The notes under the pieces were generated by a model. It was not told the origin of the DNA, did no database searches, and worked only from the letters and a program-made list of their open reading frames with translations. From Corydoras sp. C115 (lineage: Eukaryota; Chordata; Actinopteri; Siluriformes; Callichthyidae), in assembly GCA_019802505.1 (NCBI GenBank), contig JAFMOC010000190.1:728898-792897 (forward strand): a stretch of 64,000 bases of DNA, written 5' to 3'. The first letter of the stretch is position 1. Each line of letters opens with the position of its first letter. Positions 31,501-45,900 of the stretch are shown in pieces. The position numbers were made by a program, and so were the translations under genes.

Positions 31501-34500
31501 AACTAACTGTTTCCTAATTCTGTAAAGCAAATTTTGTTAATCTCATACACATAAATATTTATATCATGATTACACTAGAAGTGTACTAGAACTATGAAGA
31601 CATGGTTGATCATCAGCGTTCAAACCTGAGGTGCTGGGTTACACAGCAGGAGAACATTTTCATTTTATGAAACCAACACCTTTGACCTGGATTCCAGAAA
31701 CTATACTTACAAAGACAGATCTTCATTTTTTGCGTTACATCACCCCACCCTCCATGTAACCACCATTAATATATAACCACTATTTAATAAGCAACCTTAG
31801 ACAATGCAGCTACAAAAGTCCGAGTCAGTTTCAATGTATTATGCCTTATTCTCTATTCTGTTCAGCTTCATTAGATGTGAACAGTATGGTTCCCTTATTA
31901 TTTGGTGATGTATGTGGATTTAAATAACATATTTCAGGGTTAATCAAAGTTTTTAGGATTTTTTTTAGTATTATTTTAAATAGTAATAAAAACAAGTAAA
32001 ATTTGGCTGTTGTGGGGGCAGCATCAACAGGACAATGTACTGATTGTGTAATGATCACGTGCCAGAATAAAGTTCAAAATGATTTAATTATATTGCAGCC
32101 TTTACATTATTGTTTCATGACATGAGCATCAGCACTGCCATATGCAGATGGTTACTTTATTTCCTTACTAACAGAGGGTTGTAAGCTGGGTCTATCACCA
32201 TTACAATCAACTACAGACCCTTGAATATCATGGAAAAGTTGATTAATTTCCATAATTCCATTCAAATGGTTAAACTTTCATAGATTATAGATTTAGGGCC
32301 CACAATTTAAACGATTTAAAGTGTTTATTTGTTTATTTTTTACATAATTTGGGCTTCCAGCTCTTAAAACCCACAAAAACAGGTATTTAAAAAATCAGCC
32401 CAAATTTTGCAGGGCATGAATGTTTTAAACAGTGTGACACACTAATCATCTACTAAACAGAAGAGGTGAGAAACAGAATCCAAACTGCTTGAGGTCAAGT
32501 GTTAAATATCCATAAAAGATCTGTCATGATTTGGGGCGCATGATTTGCTTTTCATACTTCCCTGCCTGTGTTTAAAGCACCCTCTGTGAGTCAGTCTGCA
32601 CTCAGAGCTGGCCAGCATATCCAGTTACCCCTCTGATATGGCCAGTGCCTGTGACTCGGCCAGTGCCCACAGTTTCACCTGTGACTCGTCTAGCGCACAG
32701 TTTCGCCTTGGACTCGTCTTTGCCAGCGTACGCCCGAGGAACAAAATGAGCACTCAAATGACCCGTTAGACCCCACTCTCAAGCGCCCACTTGGACTCCC
32801 TCTCAAGCGCCCACTTGGACTCCCTCTCAAACGCCCGCTCGGCCTCCCTCTTAAGCGCCCGCTTGCCCTCCCTCTCTAGCACTCGGTCGGCCTCCCTCTC
32901 TAGAAACCGCTCGGCCTCCCTCTCAAGTGCACGCTCGGTCTCCCTCTCGAGTGCCCTCTAGCGCTCTTTCGGTTTCGCTCTCCAGCGCTCATTCCATTTT
33001 ACTCTCTTGCGCTCATGCGGCCTTGCTCCCCAGTGCTTCTGTGGCCTCCTCTGGTGTTTGTATTCCTTTGCCCCGAAAGGTCCTGGACCATCACTTCATT
33101 TGGGATGCTCTTCTCATTTCGTGCGCCCCTTCGAACGAGGGTACTGTCAGGATATATGGCTCATTTGTCATTTTCCTAAATAATACTGCAATTTTATTGG
33201 GTTATAGTGGATGTTTATTGTTTATGGCTACAAGAGTTATCTAGCTGCTATGCAATGACTCTTTATGCTGCATTTTGCAGTATACATGACATACATGTAT
33301 GTCTTTGGACTGTGAGATTCAACAGGTGCTCACAGTAAATGTCCAGCGAGATATGAGCAGAACATACAAACATCACCCAGAGGTGTTAATCAAACACAGG
33401 AACTTGATGTGAAATAAATGAGGCTAACTTCTGAACCTCTGAAAAATTGATGCAAACAAAATTATTGTATGTTAAAGCCTATTCATAAAAAATATTTTAA
33501 AATTAGATCACCAACCTCATTCTTATTATGACTGAAAAAGAAAAACAAAATCAGTTCATTTTTTTCTGACAGGACTTTTTGTGGAATAGTAAATTTCCCT
33601 TTATTTCCACTGGTTAACCCATATAACCTACTCAAATAATGAAAACCACCACAGCCTGGGTTGGGATGAACTCCTGCCTGTATATTTACATCCTTAGATC
33701 ACTGATGCTGCTTACAGATAGCTCACCTGCTTCTCAGACACCTGGATAGGTCTGGCTACAACAATCCAGATTACACTTTCATACAGTGGAGGCGTAGTTA
33801 GGGAGCCGGGATAGGTCCAAAAGTCTAGGTTTAAAGGCAACAAGCACTTTGGGTTGAAACCTTTAAATTCAGTGATGCTTCCCTTAAAAACAAGAAAATC
33901 CAAATGTTTACAATCACAGTGCTGTTGTGATCAGAAAACATTCATCATGACACCATCACCATCTCCTTAACAGAATCCAAATACACATTTAAATGTCAAA
34001 TACAAAACTTAAACAAAATAATTACCTTATATTTAACCATGTAAAGTGCATCTGTTATTGCATGTAAAGCTTTGTGTTCATCCCCCATCTGAAAATGATG
34101 AAAGGCATATCAAGCTACCAAGAAACTTAATTTTCTTTACATTTTCTTACTATATCATTTGAACCACAAAAAAAACTTATTGATTTCAAATACTGAAATC
34201 AATTAAATACTGAATAAACCTGATTACTCAGTCATTTTCAAATAGCTCATGGTAACAGTAAATTTACAATGAAAATAAAATCAGATTGTTTAAAAAATTA
34301 ATTTAAAACAATCATAACCAGTAAGCCAGATTAACTACAACAAATATTGGTGTAGATGTGAAGTAACCACAGGGGGGGTATTTATTCTGCTCTGCATCTT
34401 TACAAATGTTATAGACATGTTTATTAAAAAACAGGTTCACATATAGATGACTGTATAAAGAGAACTGGTATTTAAAACAGATCAAAAGCTATTATACAAT

Positions 34501-37180
34501 ATAATTATGTAATATAATGCACAAACTATTATATAATGCATCAATTTTGCTGATGTTGCCCAGTTGCACCATCAACACCTATCTCTACGTCCCTTAATCT
34601 CCACCATTTGATCCTTGATTCTGCTTTCATTCGTCTTGACCATCAATTAGTTTCTACAAAAGATCATCTGTATAACTACACAACTGATACCAGCTCATAG
34701 TTTAGAATCTATTAGATTTTGTCTACTGCATAGAATATAATTCACATGTGTGTGTGTGTCTTCCTCCACTCTTATAATCACCATGTGTTCCTAAAATATT
34801 ACAGCCATTTGTCTTGTGCATCAAGTTCAAGTTCAAGTTATTTATTTATATAGGGCTTTTTACAACAGTACATTGTCACAAAGCAGCTTTACAGAATGAA
34901 AAGGCTTTAAACCCCCAAAGAGCAAGCCGAAGCGACAGTGGCAAGAAAAAACTCCCTTTTATGTTGTTATTTAAGGAAGAAACCTTGGGAGGACCAAGAC
35001 TCAGTGGGGGACTCATCCTCCTTGAGCGGCCAGGCAGCAACAACAATGTAGGACAGCTATGTACAGATATTAAACAAATGGAAAAACTAACAATACCAAT
35101 GTGCATAATACCATATTGATCCTTCTTGCTATGAGGTGGAAGTATCAACAATACTCCTGCCATAATAACCTTCCTAAATAGATAGAAAAAAGGAAAACCT
35201 ACCTAAATAGATTAGAAAAATTATAAAAGATTTTGACTTTCCGAAAGACTGTCAGAAGACCGAAATGAAGTCACAAACTTCTATGTCTATTGGGACAGGC
35301 AAAGCAAGACTGAAAAGGTTCTAGTAAACACTGTTATTATCAATTAACTTTGTAACAGGTGAGTTCATAGAGAAGTATTTCAGAAACATGCACTAAAGCC
35401 TTGGTGCTTGTATTCAAGGATGGGCAATAATTTAGCATTTTGCAACAAAGTACATAAGTGATTTGTCAGTTTAAGGACATTTGTCACATTTAAGGATTAT
35501 GTGCAAAATGAAAAAAGCACTGTAAGACTGTCCCGTTGTCCCACTATGTCATTGTAACATTGGAACAGTGTAACATTGTCTATGTTGAAACATGTAAAGT
35601 AGTATGGGTCAGTCATAGCCTGGTGGTTCAGTAACCAGCCCAGTGACCTAAAGATCCCCTGTTTGATTCCTGGTAACATCAATGTGTGTGTACAGTATAT
35701 GTGAGTTTTTCACTGCACAGATGGGTTGAATGTGGAGGACAACTTCCTCTTTGTGTAAGCAAAGTAGGCAAAATAGATCACTTCACTTTAGTGTTTACTT
35801 GTAACACTAATGTTGTATCATATATCATGTTGCTACTGTAACACTGTTCCATTGTAGCACTATTGTTGTAAATGTGTACATAACTGCACTATTGTGACAT
35901 TGTTCTGTTGTAAAACTATAATATTGTTATCCTGTAACACTGTCTTTTTGTAAAGCTGTAACATTACAATATTGCTGCAAAACTGTCCTGTGCTAAAATT
36001 ATACAACGCTCTTAGGAAATGATTGAAATACTGTAACTACATTTTGTTATGGTGTAACACAAACAATAAAACATATTATAAAAATTAAGTTTGTAACAAA
36101 TCAGCAATACATTTCTATAATTTGGATTCTAATAAATAACAATACACAAACCTCTAAAAATATGCCAAGCACCGCCAATCCATCAGGAGCTGTGGCAGCT
36201 TCTCCAAAAGTACGATAGCGTGCAGCATTCCAGTGCACCAGGTGAAGCTAGATAAAGAGATAGTAAAACAGTGACAGAGAGTACACGATTAAAGGAATGA
36301 CACATAGAGAGCTACAAAGCGCAACAGGAAAAGAAACAAAAAGCAAAAGCGAGACAAAGAGAGAGAAAGAGGTTATTTTTAAAGATTTTTAATATCATTG
36401 GTAAGCTCTCACCTCTGAGGCATATGTTCTCCCACGGACAGTGTGCTCTGAACCATCACAGCCTTTTCCTCCCCAATGGAAGTGGAACTGTTTAAGTCTG
36501 TAAGCATTTTCGAGTGGACCTCCCTGTATCACTGTCATGGCAGAGGAAGGTATTAAGTGATCCTGTTGACTATATAGGCATTTTTTAAAACAGTCCAAAA
36601 ATGACCAAATGAAAGTCTCTAAAAATATATCTGAGAAACTTCATTTTGAGTGGTTCCAAGTTTTAGTCATTGCTTGGGCCAAAAGCATTACTGGTAACTG
36701 TTGTAACTAAGACATATCATGACCCGAGGTGAGCCTCGATGCCCATATGCCATCACACAACAAGGACCAGTGACAGGATTTATTGAGCACATGAGCATTA
36801 TTAAACTATTGAACAAATACAAACTGCTGGCTTGTGCTCATCACATTTTATGTCTCACCCAGCTCACAGTTCATATAGGCTGCAAATTGACCATTAGGGG
36901 AACCTCTTTTAGTAGCATTAATATCAATTAATTACCATCAATTTCCCTATAATAATTTGTAGCATTGATTTTACTTTCTTTATGTGCATGAGGTATATGC
37001 ACACTCACACTCACACTATGAGTCCCCAAAATGATACGCAATTAGTTGTATAGTGAAATCATGTATGGTTTTAGTTATCGTATGTTATGGTTGGAATAAG
37101 GTTATAGGCAATCTTAGGGCAGTAGTATTTATGGTTTATAAAAGTCTATGTAAAGGCCCCCACAATGCATACGAACAAGT

Positions 37181-37245
<65 letters not shown>

Positions 37246-40200
37246 AGGAGAGCGAGAAAGAGAAAGATTTTGCATGATCTACTAAAACAAACATGCAAAA
37301 AGCCTAGTACAAGAATACGTTGGCCAGAGCAGACATAAGCATTACCCAAAACCACCTGAGACAACTGCACTATGCCACGTTTATCAACCTCTTATTATTA
37401 TAAATGTGAACTTTATATAATAGTCAAAGTGTGTTAGTACAAAAAAAACTTCATGATGTATTATATATAATTTATCCAACTACAAAAATCTAAGAAAGAT
37501 TTATCAGAAGTACATTTATTACTGTACTACAATCAAAAACACATAACATATAAGGAATTATTAAATACAAATGTCTAGAGCAGTGGGTTGAGATTTAGAG
37601 ATTAACTGAATATTGACGTGCTATTTTAAACACTGAGCTTCTTAAGTAATTTACCCTGTTTAAGATAAGAAACAGACATTTAAATACACCACAGATATTA
37701 CAATACAACTAAATTCTGAACAGAAAACATTTCTAATATTTAATGATAATGGTTAATTAATTTTGATTCATCCAATTAATTTGTGTTTTTTCCCCTGCAG
37801 AATTGTTGAATGCATCAGTAAATTACAGATATACAACTTGACTTTAGAAATACAACTTAACTCTTAATGGAACTCATTTTTAATGCATTTTGTACAAATA
37901 ATAAGGATTTTGTTATTATCCTAAAGAATTTTGCAATTTTCTGACATTATTGTTAATGATTTTTGTGTGGCAACACAAGTATAAATGGATACAAATGAGG
38001 ACCGGAGACAGGTTCAAGAGCATTATTTACAAGTTTATTTAAAATTCCTTTAAAAATTCTGCAGCCTGTAAATAGCGCACACATTCATCAGGGAGAGCCC
38101 CGGCAGGAGCATTAATCAAATAATCATGGTGTTCTAATCAAAGTCCATTGCTGACAGCTCAGCCTTCTCCCCCAGCGTTACTGCACTACCGTCATCTGTT
38201 ATGCAATGTTCAACTGTAGTTTTAATGTAGAATGAGCACTAGATCCTTTGCTAAATTCATGAAAGAAATTGGGGAACTTTTCTCTGTCATTGGCTAGTGC
38301 AGAAATTGCTAGGCACTTTAGTGGCTTTTTGATCTAAGGTTAGGTCTAAGCAGTTGAGGTAAGAATAAACCTTAAGCTTAAGAATTGTATCGTCATGTGT
38401 TTACCAAATTGAATACCTATTGCTCTGCTGACAGGTTTCCTCTCCATTCTCCATTTTCACTACACATTTACATTCTGTAGGTGAATGAATATTTTTACTT
38501 GGCAAATAGACTTTGTTTAATTCTGTTTAATTCTGCAAGGGATCCTGTAGCTTTTAACTCAAATAGGTTATTTTTGTTTAGTACATTATATACATGAATC
38601 TAGTAGCTTTAAAAGAGTGTTTAGTTATTTAGATTTTTTTAAATAATTCAAGTTCAGAATCATTTCTGCTGATACCATTACCCACCAGCATTTACTTTGC
38701 AGTCTGAATTTAAGCTCAGATTGCTTTATTTCAGTTTATTTGTTTCAAAAGTTTCTTTTCGTCTGTTTTTATCCAAGGAGCAACTGGTCAGGGATTCAGA
38801 GGACATCCCTGTCAGGGGTCCAGAGGGTGTTGCCATCAGCGAGAGGCTGTCTAGGTAGTGGTGTCCAGATGGCATCTTTGACAGTACTCCAAAGCGTGTC
38901 CATAGGGTGCCACTACCACAGACATGGTACACATTCCAGAAAACACTATCCTTGGAATCATTTTTTCAGGTTAAGAAAAAGAACCTCCAAAGCCCCTCTC
39001 ATGAAGATTTTGCCTCTATGCGTCCTCTTTTAGGTGCACACTTTTGGGAGGGGCAAGAGCTGTCTATAGGGCTGCAACAACGAATCGATAAAATCGATAA
39101 AAATTGATTATCAAAAGTTTCGATAACGAATTTTCATTATCGCTTCGTTGGGTCGCACTATTTCTGCGTTAATCGCAATGTCGTAACCACTTACGTCATC
39201 TGCAGCGCTTCAATATCGCTGGGAAAAAAATAGAGAGTTGAACAGAACGAGGCGGAGTCTGCAAAACAAGTTGTAAATCGCACAAATGAAACACAGCCAA
39301 CACAGAAAAAGCTTCCGTTTAAATCAAAACTGCGGGAGTTTCACGCTGCACACAAATAAAGAACGTGGAACATGCGAGCTCTGCGAAAATGAATTGAGTT
39401 GCATGGTGCACCACGGTGATGATACACCACCTGAAACTAAACATGTTTAACACCGATGAGGATGAAGGTGAACAGCAGAGTAAATCACTACAACATCCCG
39501 AGGTTCTTTAGTTTTAAAGTGAATCAAAGTAATGTTGCAACGTGACACTATTAGACCGGCAGAGCGCGCTTCATGTTGTTTTTGGTTAACTGGTAAATAA
39601 CAGTGATAGAGAGTCTGTGTGTTAACGTCTGTTATACGAATACGTCCGTATTTCCTGGGACATGTCCGTATTTCACGTCCTGTCCCAGGCGTCCCGTGTT
39701 TTTTTTTTAAAGTGAGGAAATGTCCTGGTTTTTAAATGACCTTCATTGGATCATTAAATGTACAGGCACTAGGGCCCTGTGCACGGTGCTGCGTGTCAGT
39801 CCGCAAGCAACATGCCGAAGCGCAAGTGTATGTTTATTGACGATTTACAAAAGTTTCCCCGCTTTCAGCCCGGTTCGAGACAAATGGGAAGCCTTTACAC
39901 GGTGTGCAAAGCAGACACATATGTCTCTGTGTCCAATTGACATTTCAGACAAGAGGTATTTTTTTGTTAATTGGCTAATTTGTTAATTAATTTTTTTTAA
40001 TAGCTGATTGTTAATTAGTTCATTTGTTAATTAATTTTTTTCCAATAGGCTACAGAACAGACAATATTTGGTTCATTACTGAGGGCAACTGTATCGTGTT
40101 ATTTGGAGTTGACTTTTGTTGTTAAGTGAGGGATGTTTAGATGATACATTATTTCTTTCATTGTGCTTTTCATTCATTAAAGGAAATGTGAACTTAAACA

Positions 40201-42910
40201 AACTATAATAGTATGTTTAAACACTTGAACATACCATTTATAATACTATATACTATAGATACTATAGATATAATACTATAGAATAATTTTACTGAATCCC
40301 CCCCCCCCCCAACAGCTTAAGTGTTTAAATGTGCAAGCTTCACGTTTTAATTATTTGATAAAATATGAGTGAAGACACTGGACACTATGGAAGTGAGGTT
40401 GAATTAGTTGCATTTAAAGGGGAATTAGGTAACATATTAGAGTGACTCAAATTTTATCAAAAAAATCAAATTTTGTATTTTTTTCACACTATGCTACATA
40501 TTGTGTCAGTGTGTGATTAAATGTAAAGACATGGAAAATTTCTTTTAATTTATCCGATTCATCGATTAATCGAAAAAATAATCGACCGATTAATCCTTTC
40601 ATTCATTCATTATCACCCGCTTTATCCTATATTAGGGTCGCGGTGGGGTTCCCCATGCCCATCCAGGGGAGAATGTCTCGGGCGCTGGGCAAACACACTC
40701 TATATGGGCAATTTAAAAACTCAATTAACTTGATCCATGTTTTTGGAATGTGTGAGGAAACAGGAGAACCCGGAGGAAACCCACGCGGACACGGGGAGAA
40801 TATGGAAACTCCACCCAGATTGAACCAGGAATCCCTAGCGCTGAGAGGCGAACGAGCTAACCACTATGCCACCGTGCCGCCCGACCGATTAATCGATTAT
40901 CAAAATAATCGTTAGTTGCAGCCCTAGCTGTCTATCACAAATGATAATGCATTCCTGTTTGTAATTTATCCTCTTGGTTCTGTGTATTAGCTAATTATGT
41001 TTTTACAGATGTTTTTACTTTGATAATAAGTCATCCTTCTTGGTTTTGTTTTGCCTTCATTGCCTTGCATTTATAGTGCTTATAAGTGCTTGCATTTTTG
41101 TTTTGTCATTTTTCTCACATTATGTCATGCTATATATTACATTTCCTTTTTGTCTTTCAATAAATTATTTTGTTTTCCTGTTCATTTCATCGTCTTGTCC
41201 ACCTCACTGCCAGTACTTGATACAGACAATCTTTGGCATTTTGTGTTTCCCAGCATGGCATTCTGGAATTTCCTGCCTTCCTGCATATGCCTGGTGAGCC
41301 TTTGTTCATCTACTCCATGCAATCTTCCTGCACTTTGCAATGCAATCGCTCTTTAAGCATTTTGCTTAATTTTGAAGTGCAATGGGTTATTTCGGGTGTG
41401 TGGCTGATCATTAGCTGATCCGGGAAAAATTTTTTTTATCTTGTATGCTTCATGGGAAAAGCCCAAAATTAAGATGATGTGGTTATAATGTTGTTGTTAA
41501 GTAAAAAATCTCATTAACCTGTTTTAAGAGGTGTCCTAAAGTAGTGCCTCCCTTGGTTGTAATCCTTCAGTTTGAAAAACATTTTAATGAGTTTGTCTGA
41601 GCTGGTTTGTGCAGAGGTCCTTTAAGTTCTTAGTAATGTTGGTAATGTGTCTGTTCTTTTCAGCTTAGACAGCTTTTATCTAGTCAACTTTGCATCTCAA
41701 TCCTTATTTCTTAAAAGAGTCTTTCTGACTTTGAAATTCTTTAGCTACAAAAAGTGCCATTTGTCCTGTCATTTCTAGAAGAAATTCTGAATCTTTCCAC
41801 TCCAAAAGTGCCTATTTCTGAGAGCATTCACTTTGTCAACTCTGAAAGGTTTTTTTTGGTCTATTGACTTTCTAAATGAGTTGAAAACATTCCAACTGTC
41901 CATTGACATATTTGTGTCTGAATCTCTCAGCTTAAAAATAAATCTTCCTGATGGCTTTAAAACCAAACCCAAATCCTTCAGTCATGAGACTGTTGTTCCT
42001 GGTGACTCTGCGATTGAATTTGAATCCATGTGCATAGGAAGCATTCTTTCTGTCAGCTCTGAAAGGTCATGTCTACCTAACTCTCAGCCGAAGGCTCATC
42101 GTGACAACATGCTGAACACTATGAGCAATTATTTACTAGCACAAAATTTTACTATGCTAATGACACAGTATGTATATATCCATCCATCCATCCATTAAGT
42201 TCTGCTTAGCCTTTATTCGTGGGGGGGGGTTCCCCATGCCCCCACGTAGAGAACGTCTCGGGCGCTGGGCAGATACACCCAGGACAGGGCGTCAATCTGT
42301 CGCTGAGCACACACTCACTCACACACACAAACACACTCTATACAGGGCAATTTGGACAATTCAATTGATTTGATCCATATTTTTGGACTGTGGGAGGAAC
42401 CCGGAGGAAACCCACGTGGACACGGGGAAAACATGGAAACTCCACCCAGATTGGGATTCGAACCGGGAATCCCTAGCGCTGAGAGGCGAACGTGCTAACC
42501 ACTAACCCGTTGTGTATATAATTCAGTCCAAATAATGTTTACACAGTCAGAAAAAACAATGTACAAAAGATCAAAGACTATTATATATGAATATATAAAT
42601 AAAACAAAACAGGTGTCTGAATTAAATATTGGCTTTTTAAAATGGAATGTTATGTTACTATCAGGAAAAACTGGTTTGGTGTACTATTAAAACTATTTTT
42701 AAACACTATTATTTGTGTTTGAATTCAATATTTCACTAAACTGTAAATTAGAAACAGAAAATTAAACTATATATGTGTCACAGGTGCCTGTGGCACCTGT
42801 CCCTCGTTTGATCCTTAATTGTTTCAGTTGGGTGATTGGTTTGTTTTGTGCACGTGTTTAGTTGATTTGTTATTTAGTCTTCGTTTTCAAACAAAGTCGG
42901 CGCACGTCTT

Positions 42911-42974
<64 letters not shown>

Positions 42975-45900
42975 TTTGTGGTTATGTATACCCGGTGTTA
43001 CTTTGTTTGTTTGTTCCCCCTTTTCGTTGGTGTCCCATCACCAATTTTTAATAAATTCTCGTTTTGGCTTTTATCCCGGTGTTTGTTGGACTCTCCTTCC
43101 GCGTTCAACCACGTTGCGGTGCTGCGCATCTTCTCCGCGTGGGTCGCACTCGTAGGAGTGCTTTCCGTGGACCGGTGCACGCTTTATTTCCCCGCGTGGT
43201 CGGTACCCGGGAGCGCTCACTAGGCGCGAGCGGTTGAACGCAATTCCTCCGCGTTAGCCGCCCTCTCCCGGGGAAAGACGGGCATCGCTAACAGAAAGAC
43301 GTGCCAAACTATCTGGAGAGTTCCGGACACCAAGGGTCACCCACCGCTGATTCGGAGGACCAGGGGCTGCACCGCTGAGGAAGCTGAGCACCAGGGACCG
43401 CCTACTGCCGAGTCTGGGTGTCGGGGACCGCTCCATTACCGACCCCGAGCACCAGGGTCCGCCAGCCGCAGACTCCGAGAGCCAGGGGCGCTATCCTCGC
43501 CTCGCAGCAGGAGGACGCCGATCCGCGCTCCGCAGCGAGATGCCGTGCTCAAAGCTGTCAGCAGGGGGCAGCCAGCAGGCTTCACCCCCAGAGGGACCTT
43601 TCCCCCACCCTTTTTTGTTTTCGAGATCTGTTTATTGTTATTATTATTATTTTTTTTTGTTTGTTGGGTCGCTTCCCTTTTTGCGCGACCCTTGGGGTGG
43701 GGGTATGTCACAGGTGCCTGTGGCACCTGTCCCTCGTTTGATCCTTAATTGTTTCAGTTGGGTGATTGGTTTGTTTTGTGCACGTGTTTAGTTGATTTGT
43801 TATTTAGTCTTCGTTTTCCCCTAAGTCGGCACACGTCTTTGTTTGTGGTTATGTATACCCGGTGTTACTTTGTTTGTTTGTTCCCCCTTTTCGTTGGTGT
43901 CCCATCACCAATTTTTAATAAATTCTCATTTTGGCTTTTATCCCGGTGTTTGTTGGACTCTCCTTCCGCGTTCTTTATTTCCCCGCGTGGTCGGTACCCG
44001 GGAGCGCTCACTAGGCGCGAGCGGTTGAACGCAATTCCTCTGCGTTAGCCGCCCTCTCCCGGGGAAAGACGGACATCGCTAACAATATGAGCTATCTGCA
44101 AATAAATTATTTTTCTCACATATAGTAATTAAAGATACAAGGTTGTTTCTTTTTTATAAACTATTTTTAATGGATTTTATAAGCTGCCTTTCATTAGAAA
44201 GAGGATATAACTTAAGTCTTGAGTAAAACAGCAGTGTTTTTTCTAAAACGTGATAAAAAAAACACCTACCTGATCTATCATCTCCATCTTCAAACTCCAC
44301 CATCACTGAGTGACCATTGTTGGATATGCTGAGAGAGGTACAGTTGTCATAGCTAAGGAAGATGGGGGGCAGACGACTGTCATACACTGCCTCTTCAGGA
44401 ATAATATTAATAGGGGACTGGCGAGCTCCTTCAGCAATGGGATATGATTTGTGCCAGGCATCTGGACCTGAGAAATTGTATTGTTCATTACAGTCTCTTT
44501 CAGATGCTAGAATGGCATTTTAATTCTTTGTTTTATTTTTCACAGGGAAGATTACCACGGTCATGTATTTCTATTTTACTGTGTTTTGGTCTTTTGAAAT
44601 TATTTAAACAAAGCTAAAGATCTTGAATTAGTTATTAATTACTAATGAATAAAACAATAGAAATGCATTAAAATGACAATGTATGGATACAATAATAAAA
44701 AGTTTTTTAATTTAACTTTTTATTAAACTCAAAATTTTTGGAGATGCATGCTAATTTCAAAAATTTAAATATTTCCCAATTCTGCTATGTTAGATGATCT
44801 GAGGGTGAAACCATCCAAATGTTCTGTGTGATACATTTTTTGGCCACAAAAAAAGGTGGCCAAAAAAGTAATATTCTAATACTCCTTTGGCCACCTTCTG
44901 CTGTGATTACGGCATGCATTCATGGTGGCAAGTTTCTGAAATGTCACATTTCTGTCCAGAGTTGCATTCATTTTTCTGCAGGATCTGCAGGATTCTGTAT
45001 TAAAAGCACTGCACAGTCTTCTACAGCAGATCCCAAAGAATCTCATTAGGGTTCAGGTCTGGACTCTGTGGTGGCCAATCCCCTTATGAAAATTATGTCT
45101 CAGGCTCCCTGAACTACTCTTTTAAAATTTGAATCTAATAAGTCTTGGCATCGTCATCTTGGAATTTTTGGAAACCTACTGATGGAATAACCTGGTCATT
45201 CAGTAGTTCATTCAGGTTGTCAGCTGATCTCATTCTTTGGGCAAATAACATAGAATCTAGTCCTGACCAATTACAGCAATCCCAGATCATAATACTAACC
45301 CCACAGGTAGACAGTAGGCAAATGTCAAAGGTGCCTCTTTTCTTAGCCTAATGGACAGTTCTTAACTCCCAATTTTAGTAGTTTTAGCATCTCCTGTTTT
45401 CTTCACTTGTTGCATGCCAATTAAACAGATTCAATATAAAAGACTCTTTTGAAAAAAATCGGCTTCATGACCCCAGGATGTGTCTTTCAACATTTTTTTT
45501 TAATGAGAACCAACTCACTGAATCACTTAGTGTTATCTAAATAACTTGTTGTCAACATCTTAAAATATTCTTGGTCAGTAATCAGTAATAATGCAGTAGT
45601 TATCCAAAATGAGGCTCTATTTGCTTAATTGAATACAGATAGTGTATTTAATTAACTTTTATTTCCAGGGAGGACAGTTCAATCAAAATGAATTCCAATG
45701 ATTGATTATACCAGAAAGACATTAAATTTAATATTAAAAATCATATACATGGTGATAAATGATGAAACCAGAAAGTGAATAAAATTTTAACTTATTTTGA
45801 ATTTATCAAAAAAGTGAAACATGGAATATTTATTCTTCTTCTATGTCAAGTTTAGTTAAATACATTGATGTGTAGTATATGTGTTCTGTTGTTTTAGTTT

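Noticed and set aside
32927..33244. 105-codon Ser/Ala/Leu-rich plus-strand frame
   Set aside because: Begins inside the 24-bp minisatellite and shows no domain. The opposite strand is open as well.
41833..42198. 121-codon frame in ca7 intron 2
   Set aside because: No recognised domain and no splice context. Possibly old transposon coding sequence, but I cannot support a gene call.
42819..43223. 134-codon frame with a long Phe run
   Set aside because: Translation of the poly-T run in the element E LTR.
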